In this document: positions 8,487 to 16,251 of the stretch, in pieces
Numbering within the stretch: position 1 is the first letter of the stretch
Layout of the letters: each line of letters begins with the position of its first letter
Assembly: GCF_917563885.1 (NCBI RefSeq)
Contig: NZ_CAKJTG010000011.1
Location: 62,001 to 126,000, forward strand
Length of the DNA: 64,000 nucleotides
Direction of reading: 5' to 3'
DNA from: Pseudoneobacillus rhizosphaerae
Lineage (GTDB): Bacteria > Bacillota > Bacilli > Bacillales > Cytobacillaceae
Made by a program: the position numbers and the translations under genes
Notes under the pieces: model-generated
Database searches by the model: none
The model's input: the letters and a program-made list of their open reading frames with translations, nothing else
What the model was told of the DNA's origin: nothing

Positions 8487-9017
8487 ATGCGGAAAGTATA
8501 CGTTCCAGTACTTATGTTCTTTGTTCTTATTATTTATATCCTACCAGATTCCCCTAAAGCAAGTGAGGACCAGCTTAATAGTCGTGAAAAAGTCTTTCAA
8601 TTTTTAGAATCCGCTTTCCAGGCTCAAATATCATTAAGTGAAAAAGATCGGACGATGGAAGAGATTGATGCTTTATTGGATCCATTCTTTACAAAACAAT
8701 ATCAACAGCAGTTTTTAGAAGTGAATCTTCAAGAACAAAACGGAAAATTCTTTACGTATGGTACCGATTTTGGTCAATTGTATATACCGTTTTTTGCTTT
8801 TTCTGAAAACACAAAAGTAGTAATAGAGAAGAAAAAGATTTATGTTTTTGAATATTTCCCGAAAAATCAGCTAGGACCTGTTGGATATGATGCACATTAT
8901 GAGGGGCTATTGATTGACAAAATGGAAGAACAATGGAAGGTATCTCAATACTTAGTCAATCAAGTTCCTGAAACAATTATTAGGCAAGCATTAGAAATGC
9001 AAGAAACTTCTGAATAG
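8487..9017 (+). CDS. Exported DUF3993-like protein
   Basis: A 176-residue protein with a signal peptide or membrane anchor (hydrophobic residues about 6-22, then a possible Ala-Ser cleavage region) and a soluble extracellular domain rich in aromatic residues. The pattern recalls the small secreted DUF3993 family of bacilli, but I cannot confirm this without a search. The ATG at 8487 has AAAGGGGGA upstream; an in-frame ATG at 8457 lacks a ribosome site. It lies between ykuI and ykuJ. Function is unknown. Confidence 0.65.
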   Translation: MRKVYVPVLMFFVLIIYILPDSPKASEDQLNSREKVFQFLESAFQAQISLSEKDRTMEEIDALLDPFFTKQYQQQFLEVNLQEQNGKFFTYGTDFGQLYIPFFAFSENTKVVIEKKKIYVFEYFPKNQLGPVGYDAHYEGLLIDKMEEQWKVSQYLVNQVPETIIRQALEMQETSE

Positions 9018-9195
9018 TAGAAACAACGCACCTAAAAAAACTTTCTCTTTTTTTTACTTGTACATATATACCTTGGTAATTTATTCTGTTAATATGGGAA
9101 TGTTATTTTGGTAAATCTTGAAAAGGGCTTATTAGGATAAAAACAAGTTAACAGTTAAACCTAATAGTATTGTATGGTTTGAAAGGAGAGAGAAT

Positions 9196-9432
9196 ATGTC
9201 ACAGCTACAAGGAATTTTAACACGATTAAAAAACTTGCAGGAACAAGCAAGTGGGGGCGAATCCTCCCAAAGATATTTTGAGGTAAATGGGGAAAGGAAA
9301 TGCCAAGTGACATTTCACCCCAAAACGGTTACTTTTGAATTAGAAGTTTACAATGAGAAAGAAAAACCAAAGCGTTATCAATTTGATAATATTGACATGA
9401 TAACGATTGAAATTTTTGATCTGATCCAATAA
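9196..9432 (+). CDS. ykuJ: YkuJ family conserved protein
   Basis: A 78-residue soluble protein that strongly resembles B. subtilis YkuJ: Met-Ser-Gln-Leu start, Gln-Arg-Tyr-Phe-Glu-Val-Asn-Gly-Glu core and Tyr-Gln-Phe-Asp-Asn-Ile-Asp-Met end. Function is unknown. It is preceded by GAAAGGAGAGAG and closed by its own terminator. In B. subtilis ykuK and abbA follow; here the next gene is darB only 150 bases on, with neither present. Confidence 0.9.
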   Translation: MSQLQGILTRLKNLQEQASGGESSQRYFEVNGERKCQVTFHPKTVTFELEVYNEKEKPKRYQFDNIDMITIEIFDLIQ

Positions 9433-9434
9433 CG

Positions 9435-9461
9435 AAGAGACCATGAGTGGTCTCTTTTTGT
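9435..9461 (+). terminator. Terminator of ykuJ
   Basis: AAGAGACCA-TGAG-TGGTCTCTT followed by TTTG/TTTT. Confidence 0.9.
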
Positions 9462-9582
9462 TTTATGATGATGAAATTTTTTCTTATGTTCAAATGATAA
9501 TTCTGTCTATTTTACGACCAAATCATTAAATCTATGTTAAAATTAGCTGAACATATATATTCAATACTTAAGGAGCATTTGA

Positions 9583-10011
9583 ATGATTAACCTTCATAGT
9601 GGTGAATTCATAGATATTAACATTCAAGATTTAATGATTCCGTCTGAAAGAGTAGCACACGTTCAGGTTGGTAATACGTTAGAACATGCCTTACTTGTTC
9701 TAACTAAAAGTGGTTATACCGCCATTCCTGTTTTAGACTTAGAGTATAAGCTGAAAGGCTTAATTAGCACCCCGGTTGTATTGGATTCAATTTTAGGACT
9801 GGAGAGAATTGAATTTGAGAAATTAGAAAAAAATCGCGTTGAAGATGTTATGAACCACTCTATTCCTAGAATTTCCTTAACTGATTCACTTTTGAAAGGA
9901 TTAGGATTATTGGTTGATCATCCTTTTATATGCGTTGAAAATAAGGATGGATATTTTGAGGGGATTTTAACAAGAAGAGCAATATTGAAATTGCTTATTC
10001 CGAAAAACTAA
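9583..10011 (+). CDS. darB: CBS-pair c-di-AMP receptor DarB (CbpB/YkuL)
   Basis: A 142-residue protein of two CBS domains (about 10-65 and 80-140), near-identical in key segments to YkuL/DarB: Val-Ala-His-Val-Gln-Val-Gly-Asn, Leu-Glu-His-Ala-Leu-Leu-Val-Leu-Thr, Gly-Tyr-Thr-Ala-Ile-Pro-Val and Gly-Leu-Glu-Arg-Ile-Glu-Phe-Glu. DarB binds c-di-AMP; in the apo form at low potassium it interacts with the (p)ppGpp synthetase Rel, and an interaction with pyruvate carboxylase has also been reported. With ktrC further along, the window carries two c-di-AMP-responsive genes. It is a single-gene unit. Confidence 0.93.
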   Translation: MINLHSGEFIDINIQDLMIPSERVAHVQVGNTLEHALLVLTKSGYTAIPVLDLEYKLKGLISTPVVLDSILGLERIEFEKLEKNRVEDVMNHSIPRISLTDSLLKGLGLLVDHPFICVENKDGYFEGILTRRAILKLLIPKN

Positions 10012-10030
10012 ATGTCAAATCAGTGTTATT

Positions 10031-10059
10031 ATAGTCCCCTAAATTAGGGGGCTATTTTT
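10031..10059 (+). terminator. Terminator of darB
   Basis: ATAGTCCCCT / AGGGGGCTAT (one G-U) around a five-base loop, then TTTT. Confidence 0.85.
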
Positions 10060-10085
10060 GGTAGCTCGATTATCATTTAAGATAA

Positions 10086-10128
10086 TGGAAATCTCCAAAA
10101 AATAAGATATACTATAAGAAAAACTTAT
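10086..10128 (+). promoter_or_regulatory. ccpC promoter with CcpC-type dyad
   Basis: A TATACT -10 at 10108-10113 with a TGGAAA -35-like hexamer 16 bases upstream. Directly downstream, 10114-10128 reads ATAA-GAAAAAC-TTAT, an exact fit to the ATAA-N7-TTAT dyad bound by CcpC. It lies over the expected transcription start and just before the ribosome site, as expected for the autorepression known in B. subtilis. Confidence 0.65.
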
Positions 10129-10141
10129 TATGAGGTAGTAT

Positions 10142-11026
10142 ATGTCGTCGCTTACTGAATTCCAATTGTTAACCGTGCTTGCGCAAGAAATGAATATGAG
10201 AAAGGCAGCAGAGCGACTTTTTGTCTCACAACCAGCACTGTCCCAACGCCTCCAAAACATAGAAAAGGATTGGGGAACGAAACTGTTTATTCGGTCGCAA
10301 AAAGGATTGGCTTTAACGCCAGCTGGAGAGCATGTGATCAATTTCGTAAATGAAACTTTGCATCGAGAGGACGAAGTTCGTGAGGCACTTCATGCATTAC
10401 AAAATGAAGTGCATGGTACGTTGAAAATTGCTGTTGCTTCTATCGTTGGTCAAAACTGGTTACCTCAAGTATTAAAGATGTTTATCCAACGGTATCCGCA
10501 AGCTAAAATTTCACTCATTACCGGCTGGAGTAGCGAAATTTTAAAAGCGATGTATGAGGACCAAGTACATATCGGCATTATAAGAGGGACCCCAGATTGG
10601 AAGGGGGTAAAAATTCACCTATTTAAAGATGGCCTTTACTTAGTTGATACGGAGATAACGAAACCAGAACAGGTATTGGAAACGGATCGTCCATTTATAC
10701 AATTTAAAAGCGATTCAAATTATTATCAAGAAATTCAGGATTGGTGGCACAGGAAATTTCAAACAACACCTAAACGTACAGTGGTTGTGGATCAAATTGA
10801 AACATGTAAGCAAATGACATTTAATGGTATTGGTTACGCGATTCTCCCGTCGATAACTTTAAATGGAGCAGAAAAAGATATTTTTAAAGTACCTTTATTA
10901 GATGAAAATGGAGAACATTTAAGTCGGGATACATGGTTATTAGGTTATGAATCCGCATTTGAGCTTAAGCAAGTAAAAGCGTTCGTTGAACTTATTCAAG
11001 AATTTATTATTAAGACTGGTAAGTGA
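10142..11026 (+). CDS. ccpC: LysR-type TCA-cycle repressor CcpC
   Basis: A 294-residue LysR regulator. An N-terminal winged helix (Met-Arg-Lys-Ala-Ala-Glu-Arg-Leu-Phe-Val-Ser-Gln-Pro-Ala-Leu-Ser-Gln) is followed by a citrate-sensing domain with the CcpC-like stretches Thr-Gly-Trp-Ser-Ser-Glu and Gln-Ile-Glu-Thr-Cys-Lys-Gln-Met. CcpC represses citrate synthase and aconitase genes, with citrate as effector. The neighbourhood (darB before, dapH after) matches B. subtilis, except that the ykuNOP flavodoxin genes are missing. An exact CcpC dyad precedes the gene, suggesting autoregulation. Confidence 0.92.
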   Translation: MSSLTEFQLLTVLAQEMNMRKAAERLFVSQPALSQRLQNIEKDWGTKLFIRSQKGLALTPAGEHVINFVNETLHREDEVREALHALQNEVHGTLKIAVASIVGQNWLPQVLKMFIQRYPQAKISLITGWSSEILKAMYEDQVHIGIIRGTPDWKGVKIHLFKDGLYLVDTEITKPEQVLETDRPFIQFKSDSNYYQEIQDWWHRKFQTTPKRTVVVDQIETCKQMTFNGIGYAILPSITLNGAEKDIFKVPLLDENGEHLSRDTWLLGYESAFELKQVKAFVELIQEFIIKTGK

Positions 11027-11103
11027 ATAAATATTACTTGTCTTAAATAATGTTGTTTGTTAAAGTATGTTTTAGTAATTAAACTAAATAGGGGGAATTA
11101 GCG

Positions 11104-11814
11104 ATGAAAATGATGGATGCTAACGAGATAATTTCTTTCATTCAAAACAGTAAAAAGGCTACACCTGTTAAAGTATACATAAAAGGTAATCTTGAAGGAA
11201 TTGATTTTGGATCTAGTTCTAAAACGTTTATTACAGGAAATACTGGAGTTGTTTTTGGTGAATGGTCTGAAATCAGTGTAGCTCTTGAAGCAAACAAAAG
11301 CCAAATTGAAGATTATGTCGTTGAGAACGACCGCCGTAATTCAGCGATACCATTGCTAGACACAAAAAATATTAAAGCACGTATTGAGCCAGGCGTCATT
11401 ATTCGTGATCAAGTAGAAATTGGCGATAATGCTGTCATTATGATGGGGGCATCCATTAATATTGGAGCTGTTATCGGAGAAGGTACGATGATTGATATGA
11501 ATGTTGTTTTAGGTGGACGTGCAACTGTAGGAAAAAATTGTCATATCGGAGCAGGAACTGTGCTTGCTGGCGTAATTGAGCCACCTTCTGCTAAACCAGT
11601 AGTTGTTGAGGATGATGTAGTTATTGGGGCTAATGCGGTTGTTTTAGAAGGTGTTACAGTAGGAAAAGGCGCTGTTGTTGCAGCAGGAGCCGTTGTCATT
11701 GATGATGTACCACCTAATACAGTTGTTGCTGGTACTCCTGCACGTGTCATCAAGCAAATCGATGAAAAAACTAAATCAAAAACTGAAATTAAACAAGAAT
11801 TACGACAATTATAG
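11104..11814 (+). CDS. dapH: Tetrahydrodipicolinate N-acetyltransferase
   Basis: A 236-residue acyltransferase with a left-handed beta-helix (hexapeptide repeats about 90-195, many Ile/Val-Gly-x-x-Ala steps) and an N-terminal DapH-specific domain. It acetylates tetrahydrodipicolinate in the acetylase branch of the DAP/lysine pathway, which supplies peptidoglycan and, in spore formers, dipicolinate precursors. GGGGGAATTAGCG precedes the ATG. dapL follows 59 bases later, separated by a terminator-like hairpin. I see no lysine riboswitch upstream in the roughly 75 bases available. Confidence 0.94.
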   Translation: MKMMDANEIISFIQNSKKATPVKVYIKGNLEGIDFGSSSKTFITGNTGVVFGEWSEISVALEANKSQIEDYVVENDRRNSAIPLLDTKNIKARIEPGVIIRDQVEIGDNAVIMMGASINIGAVIGEGTMIDMNVVLGGRATVGKNCHIGAGTVLAGVIEPPSAKPVVVEDDVVIGANAVVLEGVTVGKGAVVAAGAVVIDDVPPNTVVAGTPARVIKQIDEKTKSKTEIKQELRQL

Positions 11815-11826
11815 AAATGTTGAAGT

Positions 11827-11855
11827 AAAGCGTGGAGCAATCCACGCTTTTCTTT
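11827..11855 (+). terminator. Terminator-like hairpin between dapH and dapL
   Basis: AAAGCGTGGA-GCAA-TCCACGCTTT, a 10-bp perfect stem followed by a short broken T-run (TCTTT). It is close enough to the dapL ribosome site to allow partial termination or mRNA-end protection. Confidence 0.6.
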
Positions 11856-11873
11856 AAGGAGGAGAAATCATAA

Positions 11874-12995
11874 ATGAATCCATTTGTTTCGATTCGGAGA
11901 GAGCTACATCAAATTCCTGAATTAGGGTTTCAAGAATTCAAAACTCAAGCATATTTGTTCAATTATCTTTCTACATTACCCGAAGGAAGAATGACAATTA
12001 AAAAATGGGAAACTGGTTTATTTGTAAAAGTTCATGGACTTAATCCGACCAAAACAATTGGTTATCGTGCAGACATAGATGGCTTACCGATTACGGAAGA
12101 AACAGATTTGCCCTTCTGTTCTACACATGAAGGTAGGATGCATGCATGTGGACATGATTTTCATATGAGCATTGCCTTAGGGGTTTTAACCTTTATCGTA
12201 AACAATCCTATCAATGATGACTTATTGTTTATTTTTCAACCAGCGGAAGAAGGTCCTGGCGGAGCAGAGCCCATGCTTAAATCTGAGGTAATGCAAGAAT
12301 GGAAGCCTGATATGATTATTGCGCTTCATATTGCCCCTGAATATCCTGTTGGTACAATTGCCATCAAGGAAGGATTGTTGTTTGCAAATACATCCGAACT
12401 TTTTATTGATCTTAAAGGTAAAGGTGGACATGCGGCTTATCCGCATAAAACAAATGACATGATTGTTGCCGCCTGTGCCCTCGTTTCTCAATTGCAAACG
12501 GTTATCGCTAGAAATGTCGATCCACTTGATAGTGCCGTTATTACTATTGGGAAAATAACTAGTGGTACCGTTCAAAATATTATCGCTGAACGAGCACGCC
12601 TAGAAGGGACGATTAGAACCCTTTCTGCAGAGTCAATGGTAAACGTGAAAAAACGTGTAGAGGCGATTGTAAAGGGAATTGAAGTAGGCTTTGAATGTGA
12701 AGCCAACATTGATTTTGGTTGTATGTATCACCAGGTTTACAATCAAGAAACTTTGACAAGAGAGTTTATGAATTATATCGAAAAAAGTAGTGAAATGTCT
12801 CTTTATGAATGTAAGGAAGCGATGACTGGTGAAGATTTTGGGTATATGCTTAAGGAGATTCCTGGCTTTATGTTTTGGTTAGGAGTGTCTTCCGATTACG
12901 GACTACATCATTCGAAGCTTAACCCTAATGAGAATGCGATTGAACAAGCAATTCAGTTTATTACTAGCTACCTAGTATTTAAAGATAAGAAATAA
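11874..12995 (+). CDS. dapL: N-acetyldiaminopimelate deacetylase
   Basis: A 373-residue M20-family amidohydrolase that removes the acetyl group from N-acetyl-DAP, two steps after DapH. Metal-site motifs: Ala-Cys-Gly-His-Asp-Phe-His near residues 90-96, Glu-Glu-Gly-Pro-Gly-Gly near 125-130, and a C-terminal Gly-Glu-Asp-Phe and Leu-His-His. The dimerisation domain (about 175-290) is present. AAGGAGGAGA precedes the ATG. Pairing with dapH supports the assignment over other M20 amidohydrolases. Naming varies: this is the acetyl-deacetylase YkuR, not the aminotransferase also called DapL. Confidence 0.92.
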   Translation: MNPFVSIRRELHQIPELGFQEFKTQAYLFNYLSTLPEGRMTIKKWETGLFVKVHGLNPTKTIGYRADIDGLPITEETDLPFCSTHEGRMHACGHDFHMSIALGVLTFIVNNPINDDLLFIFQPAEEGPGGAEPMLKSEVMQEWKPDMIIALHIAPEYPVGTIAIKEGLLFANTSELFIDLKGKGGHAAYPHKTNDMIVAACALVSQLQTVIARNVDPLDSAVITIGKITSGTVQNIIAERARLEGTIRTLSAESMVNVKKRVEAIVKGIEVGFECEANIDFGCMYHQVYNQETLTREFMNYIEKSSEMSLYECKEAMTGEDFGYMLKEIPGFMFWLGVSSDYGLHHSKLNPNENAIEQAIQFITSYLVFKDKK

Positions 12996-13142
12996 CAAAT
13001 AAGTGCAAATTATTTTATTATTTTTAAACTAAGTGCTAAACTAAAGTTGTAGAAATATGGATTATTGGTTTATTTCTTTATGAAATAGGGAAAACCATGT
13101 AAGGGGATTGGACAACTTTTGTTAATAATAGATGTTCTTAAA

Positions 13143-13157
13143 TTAAAATTATTATCA
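13143..13157 (+). promoter_or_regulatory. Fur/PerR-type box upstream of ykuU
   Basis: TTAAAATTATTATCA matches the PerR consensus (TTATAATNATTATAA) at 12 of 14 fixed positions and the Fur 7-1-7 consensus (TGATAATNATTATCA) also at 12 of 14. It lies eight bases upstream of the -35 of a strong promoter. The left half favours PerR and the right half Fur. Confidence 0.5.
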
Positions 13158-13164
13158 TTTAATA

Positions 13165-13193
13165 TTGACTAAAAAGTATATATCCGCTATAAT
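13165..13193 (+). promoter_or_regulatory. Strong sigma-A promoter of ykuU
   Basis: TTGACT, 17-base spacer, TATAAT: near-consensus. The predicted start is near 13200, giving a leader of about 58 bases. Confidence 0.8.
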
Positions 13194-13257
13194 AAAAAAT
13201 GTCGAAGAAATGGGATTACATAAAACTCATTTTAAAATTAAAATTGGAGGGATTTAC

Positions 13258-13800
13258 ATGCCAGAACGTATGGTTGGAAAACAAGCTCCACGCTTTGAAA
13301 TGGATGCTGTACTTGCAAACAAGGAGTTCGGAAAAGTAAGCCTAGAAGAAAATATTAAAAATGGTAAGTGGACGGTCCTTTTCTTTTATCCAATGGATTT
13401 CACTTTCGTGTGCCCAACTGAAATTACTGCGCTATCTGACCGTTATGATGAGTTTGAAGATTTAGATGCTGATGTAATTGGGGTTTCTACTGATACTATT
13501 CATACACACTTAGCATGGATCAATACTGATCGTAAAAACAATGGGCTAGGTAATTTAAATTATTCTTTAGCAGCTGATACGAATCATACTATTTCTAGAG
13601 AATATGGCGTTTTAATTGAAGAAGAAGGAATCGCTCTTCGTGGCTTATTTATTATTAGTCCAGAAGGTGAATTAATGTATTCTGTTGTTAACCATAACAA
13701 CATTGGCCGTGATGTAGATGAAACATTACGTGTACTTCAGGCATTACAAACTGGTGGGTTATGCCCAGCTAACTGGAAACCTGGACAAGCTACTCTATAA
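13258..13800 (+). CDS. ykuU: Typical 2-Cys peroxiredoxin (AhpC/TSA family)
   Basis: A 180-residue peroxiredoxin. The peroxidatic Cys is in Phe-Thr-Phe-Val-Cys-Pro-Thr-Glu and the resolving Cys in Gly-Gly-Leu-Cys-Pro-Ala-Asn-Trp near the C-terminus. It reduces H2O2 and organic peroxides, then is recycled by a thioredoxin-like partner; ykuV immediately downstream is an obvious candidate. The ATG at 13258 has TTGGAGGGATT before it; an in-frame start at 13165 overlaps the promoter and is rejected. A terminator separates it from ykuV. Confidence 0.93.
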   Translation: MPERMVGKQAPRFEMDAVLANKEFGKVSLEENIKNGKWTVLFFYPMDFTFVCPTEITALSDRYDEFEDLDADVIGVSTDTIHTHLAWINTDRKNNGLGNLNYSLAADTNHTISREYGVLIEEEGIALRGLFIISPEGELMYSVVNHNNIGRDVDETLRVLQALQTGGLCPANWKPGQATL

Positions 13801-13814
13801 TTCTTAACTAGCCT

Positions 13815-13845
13815 AGACCTAACTTTTTTGGTTAGGTCTTTTTAT
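13815..13845 (+). terminator. Terminator of ykuU
   Basis: AGACCTAAC-TTTTTTG-GTTAGGTCT followed by TTTTTAT. Confidence 0.9.
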
Positions 13846-13872
13846 AAGGACTATTAATGAGGAGGGATTATT

Positions 13873-14328
13873 TTGAAATTACGTCAACCGATGCCTGAGT
13901 TAACTGGTGCTACTGAATGGCTAAATAGTGAAGTGTCTAAAGAACAATTAGTGGGAGAGAGACCTACACTTATCCACTTTTGGTCAGTCAGTTGTTACCT
14001 GTGTAAGGAAGCAATGCCTCAAGTGAATCAATTCCGTGACCAATACAAAGATAAACTTAATGTAGTGGCAGTACATATGCCAAGATCGGAAGAAGATTTA
14101 AATATTGAAGAAATTAAGAAAAGTGCAGCTGAACACGGGATTAGTCAACCAATTTTTGTTGATAGCGAGCACAAATTGACGGAAGCCTTTGAAAATCAAT
14201 ATGTTCCTGCGTACTATGTATTTGATAAAGAGGGTAATCTCCGACATTTCCAAGCAGGCGGAAGCGGTATGAAGATGCTTGAAAAACGAGTTAACCGTGT
14301 TCTTGAGGAACTAGAAAAAGCTGAATAA
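13873..14328 (+). CDS. ykuV: Thiol-disulfide oxidoreductase YkuV
   Basis: A 151-residue thioredoxin-fold protein without a signal peptide. The redox motif is Cys-Tyr-Leu-Cys (in Ser-Cys-Tyr-Leu-Cys-Lys-Glu-Ala-Met) near residue 45, with the cis-Pro region Tyr-Val-Pro-Ala-Tyr-Tyr-Val. It closely follows B. subtilis YkuV, a cytosolic oxidoreductase. TTG start at 13873 after GAGGAGGG. It probably maintains or recycles thiols together with the adjacent peroxiredoxin; that link is inference from neighbourhood. Confidence 0.92.
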   Translation: MKLRQPMPELTGATEWLNSEVSKEQLVGERPTLIHFWSVSCYLCKEAMPQVNQFRDQYKDKLNVVAVHMPRSEEDLNIEEIKKSAAEHGISQPIFVDSEHKLTEAFENQYVPAYYVFDKEGNLRHFQAGGSGMKMLEKRVNRVLEELEKAE

Positions 14329-14337
14329 ATCCTTTAA

Positions 14338-14367
14338 AACCGACAAAAATGCTTGTCGGTTTTTTAT
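14338..14367 (+). terminator. Terminator of ykuV
   Basis: AACCGACAA-AAATGC-TTGTCGGTT followed by TTTTATTTT. Confidence 0.92.
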
Positions 14368-14479
14368 TTTTTAAAATTTTTAAATAAAATACTGGAAAAA
14401 TACTTCGAAACCCGATATATTAATAGTTATGTTCTTTATTTATAAAATTTAAAAAAATCAAACAAAGAGGAGGGCCTTC

Positions 14480-16234
14480 ATGGAAACGTTTAAAAAATTA
14501 AGGCCATATTATTGGCCATATGTAAAATATTTTATTTGGTCCATTGTGTTTTTATTGCTAGTAACAGCGATTACAACTGTGTATCCTGTCATTTTACAAT
14601 TAACCATCGATGAAGTGATGTTAGGAGAAAACTATAATTGGATTCCATACCTTGCCATTGGTTTTATTGTTTTAATGGCTTTTAAAGGAGTAGCAACATA
14701 CATAAATCAATATTATGGAGATTTATTTGGAATCAAAACTGTATATAAACTTCGAAATTCATTATACGAGAAGCTACAGTTTTTACCGTTCCGCTATTAT
14801 GATAATGCCAAAACTGGAGATTTAATGTCCCGTTTAACAGCAGATGTAGAAGGTTTTCGTTTTTTCTTATCGTTCGGAATCTCTGAACTTATTAGACTAG
14901 TACTTTTAATCGGAATTAGTTTTGCGGTTATGTTCTATTATTCCATTTCACTAACTCTAGTAACAATGGTGACTTTACCATTTTTAGCGATTGTTGTGTA
15001 TAAATTTGATCGTGCAGTCCATCCTGCCTTTCGTGGAATACGTAAGTCCTTTGGGAAGTTAAACACAAAAGTACAGGAGAACATAAGTGGAATCAATACA
15101 GTAAAATCTTTATCCCGTGAAGAATTTGAAATTGGAAAGTTTAATGATTCTAATGGCGATTATAAAGAAAATTATTTAGCAACTTCCAAAATTTGGGCTA
15201 AATTTTTTCCTTTAATGGAGTTTTTAGGAAACTTGAGTGTCGTCTTTTTGTTATCATATGGTGGCTATTTAGTTATTGAGGGCAAGTTACAGCCTGGAGA
15301 ATTGGTTGCCTTTTATAGTCTTGTCTGGTACATCATTTGGCCAATTGTGAATCTAGGGTTCGTTATCAATATGTTTTCACAGGCAAAAGCCTCTGGTGAA
15401 AGACTATTAGAAGTGCTTGAAGAAGAACAAGAAATCGTTGAGGTGGATCAGTCGATTGAAATTGTAAAACTTCGTGGAGAAGTTGAATTCCAAAATGTAA
15501 CATTACGTTACGATGCTGAAGCTAAGGATGCCCTATATGATATTTCCTTTAAGGCTCATCAAGGAAAAGTAATCGGTCTTATTGGATCGACAGGCTCAGG
15601 TAAAACAAGTATGACACAATTGATGACTCGTTTTTATGAGCCTGTAGCTGGTGAAGTGTTTATCGATGGTCTAAAGGTTAATGAATACAGTTTGCAATCA
15701 TTACGAAGAAATATTGGGTATGTGCTTCAAGAATCCTTTTTATTCTCCTCATCCATAAAAGCGAATATTTCTTATGGTAACCCGGATGCATCGATGGAAC
15801 AAATTATTGATGCAGCTAGAAGGGCTCAAGCGCATGACTTTATTATGGAGCTACCAGACGGTTACGATACGATTCTTGGTGAACGTGGAATGGGTTTATC
15901 TGGAGGTCAAAAACAGCGGATTGCGATTGCGAGAGCCATCTGTGTGGATCCTAGCATTTTAGTTTTAGATGATGCAACAAGTGCTGTTGATATGGAAACA
16001 GAATTCAAAATTCAAAAGGCACTAGTTGAGGTTATGAAAAATAGAACAACCTTTATTATTGCTCACAGAATTTCTTCATTAAAACATGCAGACGAGATAT
16101 TGGTTTTAGAGGAAGGGCGTATTGTTGAACGAGGAGTTCATAGTACTCTAGTAAACAATCAGGGTTTATATCAAAGAATATATGAAATTCAATATAAAGA
16201 TCAATTAGTTAATATGCCAACACAAGCGGGTTGA
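14480..16234 (+). CDS. yknU: Heterodimeric ABC exporter, degenerate-Walker-B subunit (YknU-like)
   Basis: A 584-residue type IV ABC exporter half: six transmembrane helices (about 15-300) fused to an ATPase domain (about 335-575). Walker A is Gly-Ser-Thr-Gly-Ser-Gly-Lys-Thr, the signature is canonical Leu-Ser-Gly-Gly-Gln, and an H-loop His is present. The Walker B end reads Leu-Asp-Asp, so the catalytic Glu is Asp. That marks this as the subunit carrying the inactive ATP site, the usual design of heterodimeric exporters. The partner gene follows 17 bases later. Lengths and map position fit YknU/YknV, but YfiBC-type pairs are similar. The substrate (drug, lipid or peptide) is unknown. Confidence 0.85.
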   Translation: METFKKLRPYYWPYVKYFIWSIVFLLLVTAITTVYPVILQLTIDEVMLGENYNWIPYLAIGFIVLMAFKGVATYINQYYGDLFGIKTVYKLRNSLYEKLQFLPFRYYDNAKTGDLMSRLTADVEGFRFFLSFGISELIRLVLLIGISFAVMFYYSISLTLVTMVTLPFLAIVVYKFDRAVHPAFRGIRKSFGKLNTKVQENISGINTVKSLSREEFEIGKFNDSNGDYKENYLATSKIWAKFFPLMEFLGNLSVVFLLSYGGYLVIEGKLQPGELVAFYSLVWYIIWPIVNLGFVINMFSQAKASGERLLEVLEEEQEIVEVDQSIEIVKLRGEVEFQNVTLRYDAEAKDALYDISFKAHQGKVIGLIGSTGSGKTSMTQLMTRFYEPVAGEVFIDGLKVNEYSLQSLRRNIGYVLQESFLFSSSIKANISYGNPDASMEQIIDAARRAQAHDFIMELPDGYDTILGERGMGLSGGQKQRIAIARAICVDPSILVLDDATSAVDMETEFKIQKALVEVMKNRTTFIIAHRISSLKHADEILVLEEGRIVERGVHSTLVNNQGLYQRIYEIQYKDQLVNMPTQAG

Positions 16235-16251
16235 ATGAAGGAGGTGCAACG

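Noticed and set aside
11027-11103. Lysine riboswitch (L box) before dapH
   Set aside because: Only about 75 bases are available and none of the conserved L-box blocks is visible.
12222-12575. 117-codon leftward frame inside dapL
   Set aside because: It is antisense to the catalytic core of dapL, with no start signals.
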